A stretch of 27,500 nucleotides of DNA. Origin: Actinidia chinensis (lineage: Eukaryota > Streptophyta > Magnoliopsida > Ericales > Actinidiaceae). A model generated the notes under the pieces. That model saw only the letters and a list, made by a program, of their open reading frames with translations. It was not told the origin of the DNA and did not search any database. Position 1 is the first letter of the stretch; every line of letters starts with the position of its first letter. The position numbers were made by a program, and so were the translations under genes. Of the stretch, positions 1 to 9,525 are shown one piece after another. The DNA lies in NCBI GenBank assembly GCA_009663005.1, contig VIGQ01001119.1:1-27500 (forward strand), read 5' to 3'.

Positions 1-328
1 TGGTGAATAGTTTGCCCAAACATGCGTCAGTTGGTAGAAACCGTAAGCTCCAAATGGTCTAAGGAAGGGAGTGCTGTTGCAGCGCCATGGTCTTCGCCAG
101 CATTTAGTGCACCACCGTCAAATGCTAGTTCACTGATTCACATTCAGCTATGATAAGTTCTTCTAGATTTTGCATGCATTTCAAATTGGATGGCGAAAGA
201 ATATTTGTCAACTTTGGACATTTGTTAACCCTCATTTCTCTTAGTTTTGCTTTGACATCCCGAGGCCATATTTCTATCAGGTTGTTCATATCATAGACTT
301 CCAATGTCTCAATGCTGGTCAATGTATC
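1..328 (-). pseudogene. LRR exon fragment of a CC-NBS-LRR resistance gene (copy 1, runs off the window)
   Basis: Read on the minus strand, an intron acceptor (ctgcag) sits just above 328. The exon then encodes LRR residues such as TSIETLEVYDMNNLIEIWPR and CPKLTNILSPSNLKCMQNLE. This is the C-terminal LRR type found in RPS2/At4g27190-like plant NBS-LRR proteins, which sense pathogen effectors in the cytoplasm. The frame hits TAG right after ECESVN (near 125). LRR-like sequence resumes in another frame as AFDGGALNAGEDHGAATALP and then meets another stop, so the exon is disabled. The exon continues to the left outside the window. It is a near-duplicate of the minus-strand exon at 2351-2026, so it belongs to the same decayed cluster. 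A resistance-gene LRR is well supported; whether this was one gene with the NBS half at 10081-6580 is not. Confidence 0.75.
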
Positions 329-424
329 CTGCAGTTGCCATCATATATAGGGTTACAAACATAATTGAACATAACAAACTATATTTCCAATAAACATCAG
401 GCATCTAGAGTTTGAATCAAATAT
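1..424. repeat. Left copy of a direct duplication (partner 2026-2446)
   Basis: The window opens with tggtgaatagtttgcccaaa, found again at 2026. The two stretches stay closely alike, with scattered substitutions and small indels, until gcatctagagtttgaatcaa, after which they diverge (425 versus 2447). The offset is about 2025 bp. The left copy probably extends beyond the window start. Confidence 0.93.
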
Positions 425-511
425 TCCTACTATATCTATTTTTTTCACATTCCTTTTCCATTGACTGCCATTCCTCCTACCAGATAAAAATTTTCCCACT
501 TTCACTCAATG

Positions 512-1500
512 TGTTAAAAGGAAAACATTAAATAGAATTTGAATGTAGTTAAAAAGTTCCTAAGACTCTAATTGAGAATCCATAATCAAACTACTTTCGT
601 GTTTTTTGCACACATAAAAAATATGACTTTAAAATTAGCTAGGCAACATAAATGCAAAAATGAGAAATATTAATGTAGTAAAAATGAAAAAATGGGAGTT
701 TTGCTTTAGTTGACCCAACTAAAACAGAGTTGTCTATGACAATTAGTTGCATCTTTAGGTCTATAAATAAGAGTCTAGAAGAGGGGTCATTTAATAACGG
801 TAGAATGATGGTTGATATTTTGAAAATAGAGATTGTTGAGCTTTTGGCTCGTGTTACCAAGACTGAAAATTTCTCTCTAGAAATTAATATATTGATTTTT
901 GACTGCATCATTTGGTATCAAAGCTTGGGTTTTGATTGTTTTGTTCTTCCAATCCAAAAATTTTTCGGAGACTGGCCGGAATCAACCGGAACCCTAACGG
1001 AAAGCCGAAGCTTGTTTTCCTCCCAATTTCTTTGATTTCTTCTAATTCTAGCTCTAATCGCACTCGCAATAGTACGGATTTTGAATTCGAACCCTAATCT
1101 GGTTCGATTATTCAAATCTAGTCAAATCGGACCTTCACTCGATCCATTAGAACCGTTCTGGAGGTTATTTCAACCCCATCACTTCGACTACATGTTCAGT
1201 CAAATCAAACCTTTAATCGAATGATTCGACTCTTCAACATATCGTAACTTCAATCAACATATCGGCCCAAATCAAGTTCAATTCTTTGATGTTTCTCAAG
1301 GTGGATTTTGACCGTCGATTTCGGTTCTGTTTTGAACTCGAGATTGTGATGTTCATGTGTTAAGCTTGTTTACAAAGATGCAAGATGTTGTTTGTGACGT
1401 TCTACCCAACCAGTTGAAGGTTTGATAGAGCCAAAGTTGAGGATTTTGTTCAAGACTTTCTTCCTATGTTCACTATATTGATTTTGGTTGCATCAAATAT
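512..1500 (+). mobile_element. Ty3/gypsy LTR end plus leader, degraded
   Basis: A TATA-like ctataaata lies at 761-769. An LTR-type end (tgactgcatca) at 910 is followed by a primer-binding-site match at 913-924. A leader rich in TTCGA/AACC motifs runs to about 1500. The LTR-PBS-leader block resembles, in reverse orientation, the block at about 6560-6330, including the stretch just inside the PBS (tggGTTT...TTCTTCCAATCC against GGTTTGGG...CCTTCCAATTC). Both therefore seem to come from one family. The LTR start is uncertain; tgttaaaaggaaaacatt at 512 is only a candidate. No gag or pol follows in this orientation, because resistance-gene LRR sequence begins by 1650. This is a truncated remnant. 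Confidence 0.5.
913..924 (+). other. Primer-binding-site-like sequence (initiator tRNA-Met type)
   Basis: tggtatcaaagc differs at one base from TGGTATCAGAGC, the primer-binding site of many plant LTR retrotransposons. It sits 2 bases after a CA that would end the LTR, which is the usual spacing. Confidence 0.6.
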
Positions 1501-1649
1501 TCAACTTATATAAGTCAAAACGAAACTATGTAAATATCAAGGAAGCACATTATAACCCGAAAATGCAATTAATTACACGGAAAACTAATAACCAAAATTA
1601 CTGACCATCCAAAATTAACGAAGCTGCTACTGAGATGGAAGAAACATAC

Positions 1650-2351
1650 CTTTCTGGTGAAAAGCGAATGCATGGGGGTATCAAAATTACTTTCTGAAGC
1701 AGGCCATAGACCAATGAGCTTTGGTATCTTATGAAGTACCAAACACTTCAAAAATGTCCTTCCATTGTGTAAGCCTGAGGAAGAAACTCATAAGATTTGG
1801 CAGATCCTTGAGTTCGACTTCAGTTAGCCGAGGAAATATGATTGTATTTCTCATCCTTATCATCTACTTCTTGTTCACAAGCATAATGGCTTTCATCCCA
1901 ACACAATTTCCTATCTCTAGTTGTTCCAGTTTCACAAGAAGTTTGGCTATAATAGGTGAGAATAGAATTCTCAAACTGTCACCCTATATACCCCAAGATC
2001 TTAGGTTCTGAAATCCTTGAATTCCTGGTGAATAGTTTGCCCAAACATGCGTCAAGTTTGGTAACCAGTCAAATTCAAATGTCTAAGGAAGGGAGTGCTC
2101 TTGCAGCGCCATGGTCTTCGTCAGCATTTAGTGCTCCAACGTCAAATGCTACTTCACTGATTCACATTCAGCTATGATAAGTTCTTCTAGATTTTCATGC
2201 ATTTCAAATTGGATGGCGAAAGAATATTTGTCAACTTTGGACATTTGTTAACCCTCATTTCTCTTAGTTTTGCTTTGACATCCCGAGGCCATATTTCTAT
2301 CAGGTTGTCCATAAAAGAGACTTTCAATGTCTCAATGCTGGTCAATGTATC
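1650..2351 (-). pseudogene. LRR exon of a CC-NBS-LRR resistance gene (copy 2), with stops and frameshifts
   Basis: The minus-strand exon opens after ctgcag at 2352. It encodes TSIETLKV..NLIEIWPRDVKA, then LTHVWANYSPGIQGFQNLRS, DSLRILFSPIIAKLLVKLEQ, IIFPRLTEVELKDLPNLMSF, and after a frameshift near 1755, KCLVLHKIPKLIGLWPASES. It ends at a good donor (gaaag|gtatgt, boundary 1650/1649). The xxLxxLxxLxI periodicity and the repeated LFSPxIAKLLVxLEQLEI pattern are typical C-terminal LRRs of plant CNL proteins. Lesions include TAG at 1986-1984 where a Cys or Gly codon is expected (GI*GDSLR), TAG after MLVNKK, a 1-base deletion near 2195 that converts KCMQNLE to KCMKI*, and a stop after ESVK shared with copy 1. 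The product cannot be made as a single protein. Confidence 0.82.
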
Positions 2352-2446
2352 CTGCAGTTGCCATCATATATAGGGTTACAAACATAATTGAACATAACAA
2401 ACTATATTTCCAATAAACATCAGGCATCTAGAGTTTGAATCAAATA
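2026..2446. repeat. Right copy of the LRR-exon direct duplication (partner 1-424)
   Basis: It corresponds base for base with 1-424 apart from small differences, and covers the LRR exon, its splice acceptor and about 95 bp of upstream intron. The break after 2446 is sharp. Confidence 0.93.
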
Positions 2447-2534
2447 TCTATCAAAGCTAAAATATAAACCTTACAAATTTTTATATATTCAAATTAACCT
2501 ATACATTCCGCAAAATTTTCATCATAGCGCTAAG

Positions 2535-2698
2535 CAGTGGCGGAACCAGGATTATAACCCGGGGGCCAAAGTATAAAAAAAAAAATTAATATATTTCAAG
2601 GGGGGCTAAAGTGTAAAAAAAAATTACTCAAAGAAAATTTGTAATTTTTTCAAAGTCAGGTGGGCGCGCCCCTTGGCCACCCCGGCGTCCGCCCCCGG
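2535..2698. mobile_element. Non-autonomous hAT-type MITE with 8-bp target-site duplication
   Basis: gcgctaag occurs at 2527-2534 and again at 2699-2706, immediately flanking a 164-bp segment. The segment starts cagtggcggaaccagg and ends cgtccgcccccggg, giving an imperfect terminal inverted repeat (GTGGCGGA/TCCGCCCC core). An 8-bp duplication and a CAGTGGCGGA-type end fit hAT elements. The interior holds A-rich runs and GGGGGCTAAAGT-like repeats and has no coding capacity. Confidence 0.72.
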
Positions 2699-2706
2699 GC
2701 GCTAAG

Positions 2707-2899
2707 AGAAAGGAGATACTAGAAATTAAAGATAATTATAATATAGTAAGAACTCTAGAATAGATAAATGTATTTACACCCTTCGTATGAAAATGGATTT
2801 GTGAGATGATACTTTGCATTCAGCATGATCTGTTCTTTTCAATTCTCTTACGTAACTGGCTAACTAAACAATTACTACTTGCATTTTGACTACATCCAA
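2707..2899. other. AT-rich spacer, nothing recognised
   Basis: No open reading frame, splice pattern or repeat could be identified between the MITE and the gypsy-derived duplication. Confidence 0.5.
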
Positions 2900-3392
2900 A
2901 ACTCCCTACTAAAAATAAAGAACTTAGAAATCATTTATTCGACTCAAATGAACTTTATATATTAAGCACATAGAAAAATATCCATCTTGTCACTTATTGC
3001 TTAGGCGTAAGGTAGTAGTAAGGACCAAAAGAGTAATGGCCTCATCCTCCTCACTAGCACCCTCCATCTCGTCATTTCTGATCTTGTCAATGATGTGAGT
3101 ATTCCCAAACAATATCAACATTAATCCATCAGAATATTGTACCATATCCTCCTCAACAAAGAAAGCTTCACTGATATCCTTGGAAGTGTGTCACAAGCTG
3201 CCCACGGGGTGACCAATTTTCCCATGCTTCAAACTGTGGAAGCCTCATTTTTGGAGGGAATTCCTAGCGTATAAAGTACTTAAATGAGACTAATTTTGAG
3301 GAGGGGCAGCGGGTTTATCCCTTCTATTTTGTAGTCCGACCCCAAAATAATTACTCTTGCCAACATGAGGCAAAGACGAGTGTTCTATTTTA
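2900..3392 (-). repeat. Internally deleted duplicate of the gypsy gag-pro region (partner 3927-4838)
   Basis: It starts ctccctactaaaa like the partner. At about 3000 it jumps directly to sequence matching 4440 onward (taaggaccaaaagag, caccctccatctcgt, atatccttggaagt, ttctattttgtag), ending gccaacatgaggcaaagac. Relative to the partner it lacks roughly 420 bp (about 4025-4440). On the minus strand it carries the same broken gag-pro fragments, for example LLVLTT next to an acidic EEDEA stretch. Confidence 0.82.
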
Positions 3393-3734
3393 TCCCTTCT
3401 ATTTTGTGTGACCTTTATTTTTTTAATTTTTTCTTCCTATACCCTCTTATTTTTAATCTTTATTTTTAATTTAGTTTATCTTTTTTACATTGAATTAATT
3501 TTTGATAATACGTATCTCGATATATGTGTTAAAACTTATATATAATACATATCTAAAGATGAGGTACCAAATGTTAGAAAGAGAGAAACGTGCGTTATTT
3601 AACTATTTATTTTTTTAATTTTTTCTCCTCTTGACTTTCATTTGAAAGCTTTTACTTTTTTTTTCAATCAAATAATCATAAAAAGACATGTTTTTACAAG
3701 AATAAATGATTTTACATCTTGTGTAATTTTTATT
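3393..3734. other. AT-rich stretch between the two gypsy copies
   Basis: T-rich runs with no coding signal. The first bases (ttctattttatcccttctattttgt) repeat a piece of 3315-3335, suggesting slippage or rearrangement at the end of the short copy. Confidence 0.45.
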
Positions 3735-3905
3735 TTTTTTAACTTTTTCAAAACCGATCGATTCCCTAAAACCGCCGTTTTCTGGTTTTTTCAAAATCGT
3801 CGGTTCACTCGTTCAATCCGGTTCACATTCATTTTTCGTAATGAAATTGGAACCATACTGGTTCATGTCCGGTTTCCCGATTCAACCGGTTGAACCGGTC
3901 AATTC
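3735..3905. repeat. CGGTT/AACCGG-rich dispersed element, partial
   Basis: Dense aaccg/cggtt motifs occur, including the palindromic attcaaccggttgaaccgg near 3880. The stretch ttcactcgttcaatccggtt followed by cattcatttttcg parallels ttcaacggttcaatccgctt and cattttcgg at 12317-12352. The two sites therefore share one dispersed repeat family. No coding capacity or clear ends are visible. Confidence 0.55.
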
Positions 3906-4599
3906 GGTATGGTTCGTTTAATATGCCCTCCCTACTAAAATAACGAGTTGTCCTCAAGTTGGAAATCATTTATTTTTCTCAAATGAACTCTATACTATAG
4001 ACATAGAAAAATATCCATCATCAAGTAACCTATCTTCAATATAAGTTGCCATTTGTGTACATCTACTGCAACCTTGTTGATATGCAAATAAGCCACCCAA
4101 TTAACATGCCGTTTCAAAACCAACACGTCATCATATCAATATCCTCCATAGAAGATAATAGGTTCACTACCACGTCATATCCAAGACTTGCCCGATTGAA
4201 CACCAATCCCAAAGGATCTTCAAGTCGTCCCATAAAGTCTTTCCTAACATTTTGTGATACTTGCATGAAGCAAAGACAACTCAAGAAGAAAGTCTTGAAG
4301 TGAATCATAGTTCTATCAAACCTTCAACGGTTGGTAGAACTTCACAAACATCATCTTGCAACTTTGGAATAAACTCAAGAACATGACCATCACCAGGTCT
4401 TCCTCACCATCTTCCCTGTGAACGTCCTCCCCTTCTTGCTTAGGGGTAAGGTAAGTAGTAAGGACCAAAAGAGCAATGGGCATCATCATCCCTCATAGCA
4501 CCCTCCATCTCGTTCACACTTCTGGCCTGTCCAAAAGATGGGGAGTATTATCACCATAACAATATTCAACATTATCATCACAATATTGTACCATATCTC

Positions 4600-5190
4600 C
4601 TCAACAAGAGAGCTTCACTAATATCCTTGGAAGTTTTGTCACATTTCCCACTGGTGACCGTTTTCCATGCTTCAAACTTTTGAATCCTCCATTTTGGGAT
4701 GATTCCTAGCGTTAAAGTACTTCTTAAATGAGGACTAATTTTGAGGAGGGGGGTGGGGCGGGGTTTATCCGTTCTATTTTGTAGGTCCGACCCAAAATAA
4801 TTACTCTTGCCAACATGAGGCAAAGAACTAGTGTTGAACAAGGCTTTGGAAAGCTTGCCCGAACTTAGAATTAGTTTGGTATTCCTGTCGGAATTAGAAA
4901 CACTCTTTCTTTATTGCTTGAGATCAAGCAAGTCATTGTAGGATGTTTGCATGTAATTGAAAGGTAAGAATTGCTCATTGAGCTTCTTTTTCACCTTCTC
5001 CCAACTTTTAATCTTCCCGTTACCTTTCGTTTGTCTATTAAATGCAAGAATACTTCCTCAGTCCAAGCTCTCCTCTAAGGTTTTTTTAGATACCAATTTT
5101 ACATTTCTTGCTTTGGAAACATCATAATATCTTAACACCTTCTCAACGTGTTCAATAATCCACCAATATTTGCCCAAACTTCCATTAGAA
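4600..5190 (-). pseudogene. Ty3/gypsy gag remnant (capsid, degraded zinc knuckle)
   Basis: Gag packages retrotransposon RNA into cytoplasmic particles. In successive minus-strand frames one reads VEKVLRYYDVSKARNVKLVS (5160-5090), LRGELGLRKYSC, then SWEKVKKKLNEQFLPFNYMQ and TSYNDLLDLKQ..KSVSN. These match the plant gypsy capsid order: W..xVExxFxYYxVxxxxKVKLVxxKLRGxA, then W..MKxxLxxxFLPxxYxQxLYxxxxxLxQ..xSVxEY. About 80 residues further, ISEALLVEEDMVQYCDDNVE-like sequence (reached by a frameshift) resembles the linker after a CCHC knuckle. The Cys and His residues of the knuckle are not intact. Many stops and frame changes show it cannot be translated. Family assignment rests on pattern recognition. 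Confidence 0.68.
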
Positions 5191-5309
5191 TTCGAGAAGT
5201 TGCATTATGGATGTTGCCCTCCCAAGTGTAATCGAATCTTACTCCATTTTGGAGTATCAAAAAGATTCTCAAATTGAATTGAGCATCATTGAAGAATAGC
5301 ATCTTAATT

Positions 5310-6370
5310 GAAGGTTACCAATCTTGCACCATTCAAAATCAAATCGAGGTTGCAATTATTGCACAATTCTCAATAAAGTAACAATTTATATACTAACTCT
5401 TCAATCACGTTTCTTTATTCAAAATCATCATCTCCAAGGTAGAGACCACTCCGATTAATCACCAAAATTTCGATTATAACTTCGCCCTAATTTGTTGAGC
5501 CATTTCAACAAACAAATAAGCAAATCCAGCAACTCGAGTCGAAATTAGTGAACCATCAAACTAGGTCCAAAACCACTCAGCAACCCAGTAAAATCAAGTT
5601 TCAACTGGGTCAAAACTGTGGCAAACTCACTACGTCAAAACAGACTGGACGCCAAGAGCAACAAATTGAACTGAGTCAATCGTACTGGACCTCAGAGAAT
5701 CACAATACAAAAGTACAATTCTCGACCAAACAAGAAAAAGCCTGATCAGATTCGACACCAAAATCGAAACGAACCAATTTCGAACATAAAATTGTCACAA
5801 TATAAAGTGCTTGATGATAGTCGCACCAAATCTGAACTGAACCATCGTGCTTCATGTGCAGCGTACAGATCTATCGAAGATTCGCGAGCAAGAACACTAG
5901 AAGTCGCACAACGTACGTCATAATCGAGGGCAATTTCTCCTTCGATTGGAAGATTCAACACTCACAAACTGTCAAGGCTAAACCACAAACAGATCAAGGC
6001 CCTGATCAGTCAGATGTTAGGTTCGAATGGAGAAAAATGAAGCGACTATTCAATAGCACAACATGAACGTGATAGACTTCGGATTTAAATCATTTCAACA
6101 AATTGTGATTCGACGTCGTCAATTAGGGCTCGAACTGTTCGATTCAACAAAACTTAAGACTGATTATGTTGGACTTAGGATTAAATTTGTGAATTAGAGT
6201 CGATTGTGAATTGCCTTAGTTTCAAACTAGATTTGGGTCGCAGAATCGCGTAATCCATCTATTAAGGTGCGAATCAAATAGAACCAAGACTCAATTCGAA
6301 GGAAGCCGAGAGTATACAGCATCAATGAATCTGAATAGGCGTTAAGAATTGGAAGGAACACCCAAACCTA
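5310..6370 (-). other. Gypsy leader region, no protein-coding signal
   Basis: About 1 kb between the primer-site-like sequence and the first gag remnant, with repeated TTCGA, GAACC and CCCTAAT motifs on the minus strand. Short open frames here (such as 5854-6066 plus and 5961-5746 minus) show no family resemblance and are best taken as chance frames in leader sequence. Confidence 0.45.
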
Positions 6371-6382
6371 GGATACAATACC
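6371..6382 (-). other. Degenerate primer-binding-site-like sequence
   Basis: The minus strand reads ggtattgtatcc just after ttgattgcattattt. Alignment with 901-924 (gactgcatcatttggtatcaaagc) on the plus strand places it at the same position in the element. It is decayed, so the call depends on that alignment. Confidence 0.42.
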
Positions 6383-8640
6383 GAAATAATGCAATCAAAA
6401 AATTATAGGATTTTCAAAAGAAGGAGAAAAAAAAAACGTCCAATTTGGGAACACAAGCTTAATATTCAACCAGTCTATTATTAAATATCATCTCCGACTT
6501 TAATCTCTTACTTTATTAAGCTTAAGGATAAATTATTGTCTAACTAAAAAACAAAAACTAATATTCAATTTGCCTACATCACTTAGTTTTGAGAGGTCTA
6601 CAGGAAAATCCGACTCGTCGTAAGTGACCATTTACATGTAGGCGCTTCTGTAAACGCAAACAAATGGTCTCCAGGACAGGACACCCCCACTTCCTCAGTA
6701 TACCCATACCCAAAATCCCTTTGAAACATATCTTAGTACAAACCACGTAATCCAAAGATAATTGATGGAAGAAAGTGGAGTTGGAAGCTATGGAAAAGTC
6801 AATCAAAGAGAAGTAAATTCAAAGTGTGTTCATCTCCCAAGAGCTTGGAACAAGAGGAAATTAAATGTGCAGAATCTCTATTTACATTTAATGAACATAT
6901 ATAAATTAGTTTATTATGTTTTTTTTAGCAAGATACCTAATAAATAAGAAAAAATAATCAAGAAATCATAACCACATTAATACATTGAATTGCTATTCTT
7001 TTTGATAAGTGGGAAAACAGATTGATGACTACTAACTGCCAAATTAAAATATGTTCACGTTATATGAGGTGCAACAAAAATCAATGGAAACACTTTATAA
7101 CCCAATAGTTTTACTAGAAAGAAAAAGGACTAAAATAAAACAAAACCAAAAAATAATTCAGTAGAAATTGATATCTCAGATGAAATTGAGAAGTACCTCG
7201 TTGTGGAAGAGCGGTTGAACGGTGGTAGTATATCACTCCCTGAAGCAATGCACAGACAATTCCGCTTGGCATTGTTCCGAGTGACAAACATTTTAATCGT
7301 GGTAGCAAATTTGCAAATCCAAGGCTATGCAAATGTAGCAAAGGCTTTGCAAGAAGAAGAAGCAATTGGGTTCCTTGGAAACTCAATTTATTGCTGAGTT
7401 GTTGCTTCAATCTCATGCTATCCAGGCCTTCGCTAGAACGATCACTTCCATTTGTCGAAAACTGAATGTCAAGATTATCCAGGTGCACAAGATTCTAGCA
7501 ATGTATATTTGAGAAACAGATTCCCCAAATTATACACCAATACCTCTTACGGATCGAGGTTGCAGACGCCAAAAAAGTTGAGTGGGACCCTTCCACAATG
7601 AGTCAGTTTAGGCATACAGATAGATTCAAGTCCTCCAGTGCTGTGAAAGCTTTATGATAGCGGTCCATGATTTGTTTGTGTTGACGAGGCATTATAGATC
7701 TTTACAATCTAATTGACAACCTTATTAAGTTTCCAAAATAATACTTCCTGCTAACATCAAAAATCACTGACAATATCATCAAACCCGCTATTGAAGTAAG
7801 ATTCAGAATTTAGCACTTTTCATAGCATCTTAGCCGGAGCCAGCAATGACCACTGATGCAAATTCACCGAGTTCAATTGAGTGGGTAAACAATAATTGCA
7901 TACTAGACGTACCTCGGGGGGTTCTCATAAGAGCTTATATCGAATTTTTTAACTTCTCAAGGACCAAATTCTAGGCCAGTACTCGTTCGTGTAGCGAAAT
8001 GGTCAAAGACACCAAATTCGGCAAGGATTCCAGCTCAGGAATCAATGCATTTCCCTCGTCTATACCCTCTTCAGTATAAGACCCCTTCTGAAAGTTTTCC
8101 CAAGATACAGCTCTTCTAGCTTGAGTCATCTTGACAATATTCATGGAGGAACTCTTCCAATATCGGAAGTTCAATAAATTGTAATCTTCAAATGAGTAAG
8201 GGCTAACCATTTCTTCTGGAACTCGGGACCTTGAAGCCCAACAAAGGCTCAAAATTTCCAGATTTCTAATGCTACGATATAGATAAGTCTATTTCAGTCC
8301 ATCTGTAAGAGAATAGTGACAAGGTTCGGAGGGTGGTCAAGCATCGAAGTGATGCCGGCAATGACTGGAAAGACATTTCCAACAGAGATAAACTTTGAGC
8401 TCCTCATCCCTTCGAAGAAACTCTTTGGGAATTCTTGAAATATGTAACGGTGGGACTGTATCTGCAGAAGCTGCAGGCTTTGGAAAACCACTAAAATTGT
8501 TAGGCCATACCAATGATTCTCATTGAATTACAGCATATGTTTGTGTCGATCATTTCTTGGCCAGTCTTTCAAATTCTCGTCACATCTGAACTAAATGAGT
8601 TCTCTGCCCTTGATGCAATTGATATCGCAACATCACGTAT

Positions 8641-8655
8641 TACATCAGTATGTTG
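8641..8655 (-). other. Degraded MHD motif of the NB-ARC domain
   Basis: The frame reads QHTDVIRDVAISIASR, where intact relatives read MHDVVRDVAISIASR. The MHD methionine-histidine pair controls nucleotide-dependent switching. Here only the final Asp and the following VIRDVA remain, with an extra residue. Confidence 0.65.
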
Positions 8656-9011
8656 ACACATTATTCCATTCATATCCAACAATAGGTACTTTTTTAAATT
8701 GCACAGATCCTGCACTCGACTCTTGCCTTTGGCAAATGCTATCAATGCTCTCAAACAAATCTAGGGCCAATCCCCATATCTAACAATATCTTCATCGGAA
8801 TTATAGAATTTCAGGAAAATTAAGGAACAGAGCAAAAACAACATTTCTGGCTTCCTCCTTAAGTAATTTATAACTCACTTCCAAGGTTAAAAAAACGTCT
8901 TTCTCTACTCCCCTAAATATTTTGCCTATGGACTTGCGTAATTGTTCAAGAGCGAAATTCCAAGAAGGCTCGTTCATCTTTTCCAGTGAGTGCCCTCCCC
9001 ACTGTAACGAT

Positions 9012-9026
9012 AGCAATTGGTAGCCT
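9012..9026 (-). other. GLPL-type motif of the NB-ARC domain
   Basis: SRLPIAIVTVGRALTGKD matches the G(L/R)LPxAxxxxGxxL block of CNL proteins. A stop (TGA in FK*MSRLP) lies four codons before it, and the downstream WNFALEQLRK continues in a different frame. Confidence 0.75.
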
Positions 9027-9265
9027 CGACATTCATTTGAAACTGCCCATCTGTTGGAATGCAAATTCGTGTGTGCTGGTGTTAATTCTTGCAATTCTTT
9101 GAAGAGATTCATGCTTATTCATCAGGGTAAGCACGTCAACTGGAAATTTTGTTTGAGCTCCCATATGTGCAAACCTCTTCATTTCTTGAAGTCAGCAAAA
9201 TTTTACAACCTTTATGAGCATTCCAAATGGAATTCCAAGATCACTCAATTCAATTCTCTTCCCAA

Positions 9266-9287
9266 AACGTCATCCAATACGACGAGA
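9266..9287 (-). other. Kinase-2 motif (Walker B)
   Basis: RILVVLDDVLGRELN* reads in frame on the minus strand. LVVLDDV is the canonical hhhhDDVW block, but the tryptophan is replaced by Leu and a stop follows within eight codons. Confidence 0.8.
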
Positions 9288-9483
9288 ATTCTCTGAATGG
9301 TCCTTAGGTCTTCGTGCAGTTTACTTGCTCTCCAAATGTATCTCGCTCCTCATTTCAACCTAACATAATCTGCAATTTCACCTTGAATCTTCTTCTCGGC
9401 AGGATTTTGGGACACTACAGCTATCCGGACAACCTCATTGAACAATTTCTCCTCTTTCGCTCTTTTTGGCAATATCTTTTCAC

Positions 9484-9525
9484 CAGTGTTGTCTTGCCAA
9501 CGCCCCCCATCCCACATATCCCAAT
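9484..9525 (-). other. P-loop (Walker A) lying between two frameshifts
   Basis: IGICGMGGVGKTTLVK is perfectly readable here, but not in the frame used on either side. Upstream MIALKDDW and downstream ILPKRAKEEKLFNEVV share another frame. The downstream break fits loss of one A in an AAAAA run (gtgaaaagata). Confidence 0.88.

Larger units (their letters stand above)
3927..6560 (-). mobile_element. Truncated Ty3/gypsy retrotransposon (LTR end, leader, gag, start of pro)
   Basis: Read from right to left: an LTR tail (6560-6385), a primer-site-like sequence at 6382-6371, an untranslated leader rich in TTCGA motifs (about 6370-5310), a gag capsid remnant (about 5190-4850), a decayed zinc-knuckle/linker area (4750-4600) and a gag-pro junction-like LVLTTYLTPKQ near 4450. 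Protease, reverse transcriptase and integrase are not found, and no 3' LTR is seen. The LTR and leader resemble those at 512-1500 in the opposite orientation. It lies just past the end of the minus-strand resistance pseudogene and probably separates it from the LRR exons at 2351-1. Confidence 0.6.

Noticed and set aside
639..1115. Overlapping frames on both strands across the LTR and primer site
   Set aside because: They span the TATA-like box, LTR end and leader of a gypsy remnant and show no protein family resemblance.
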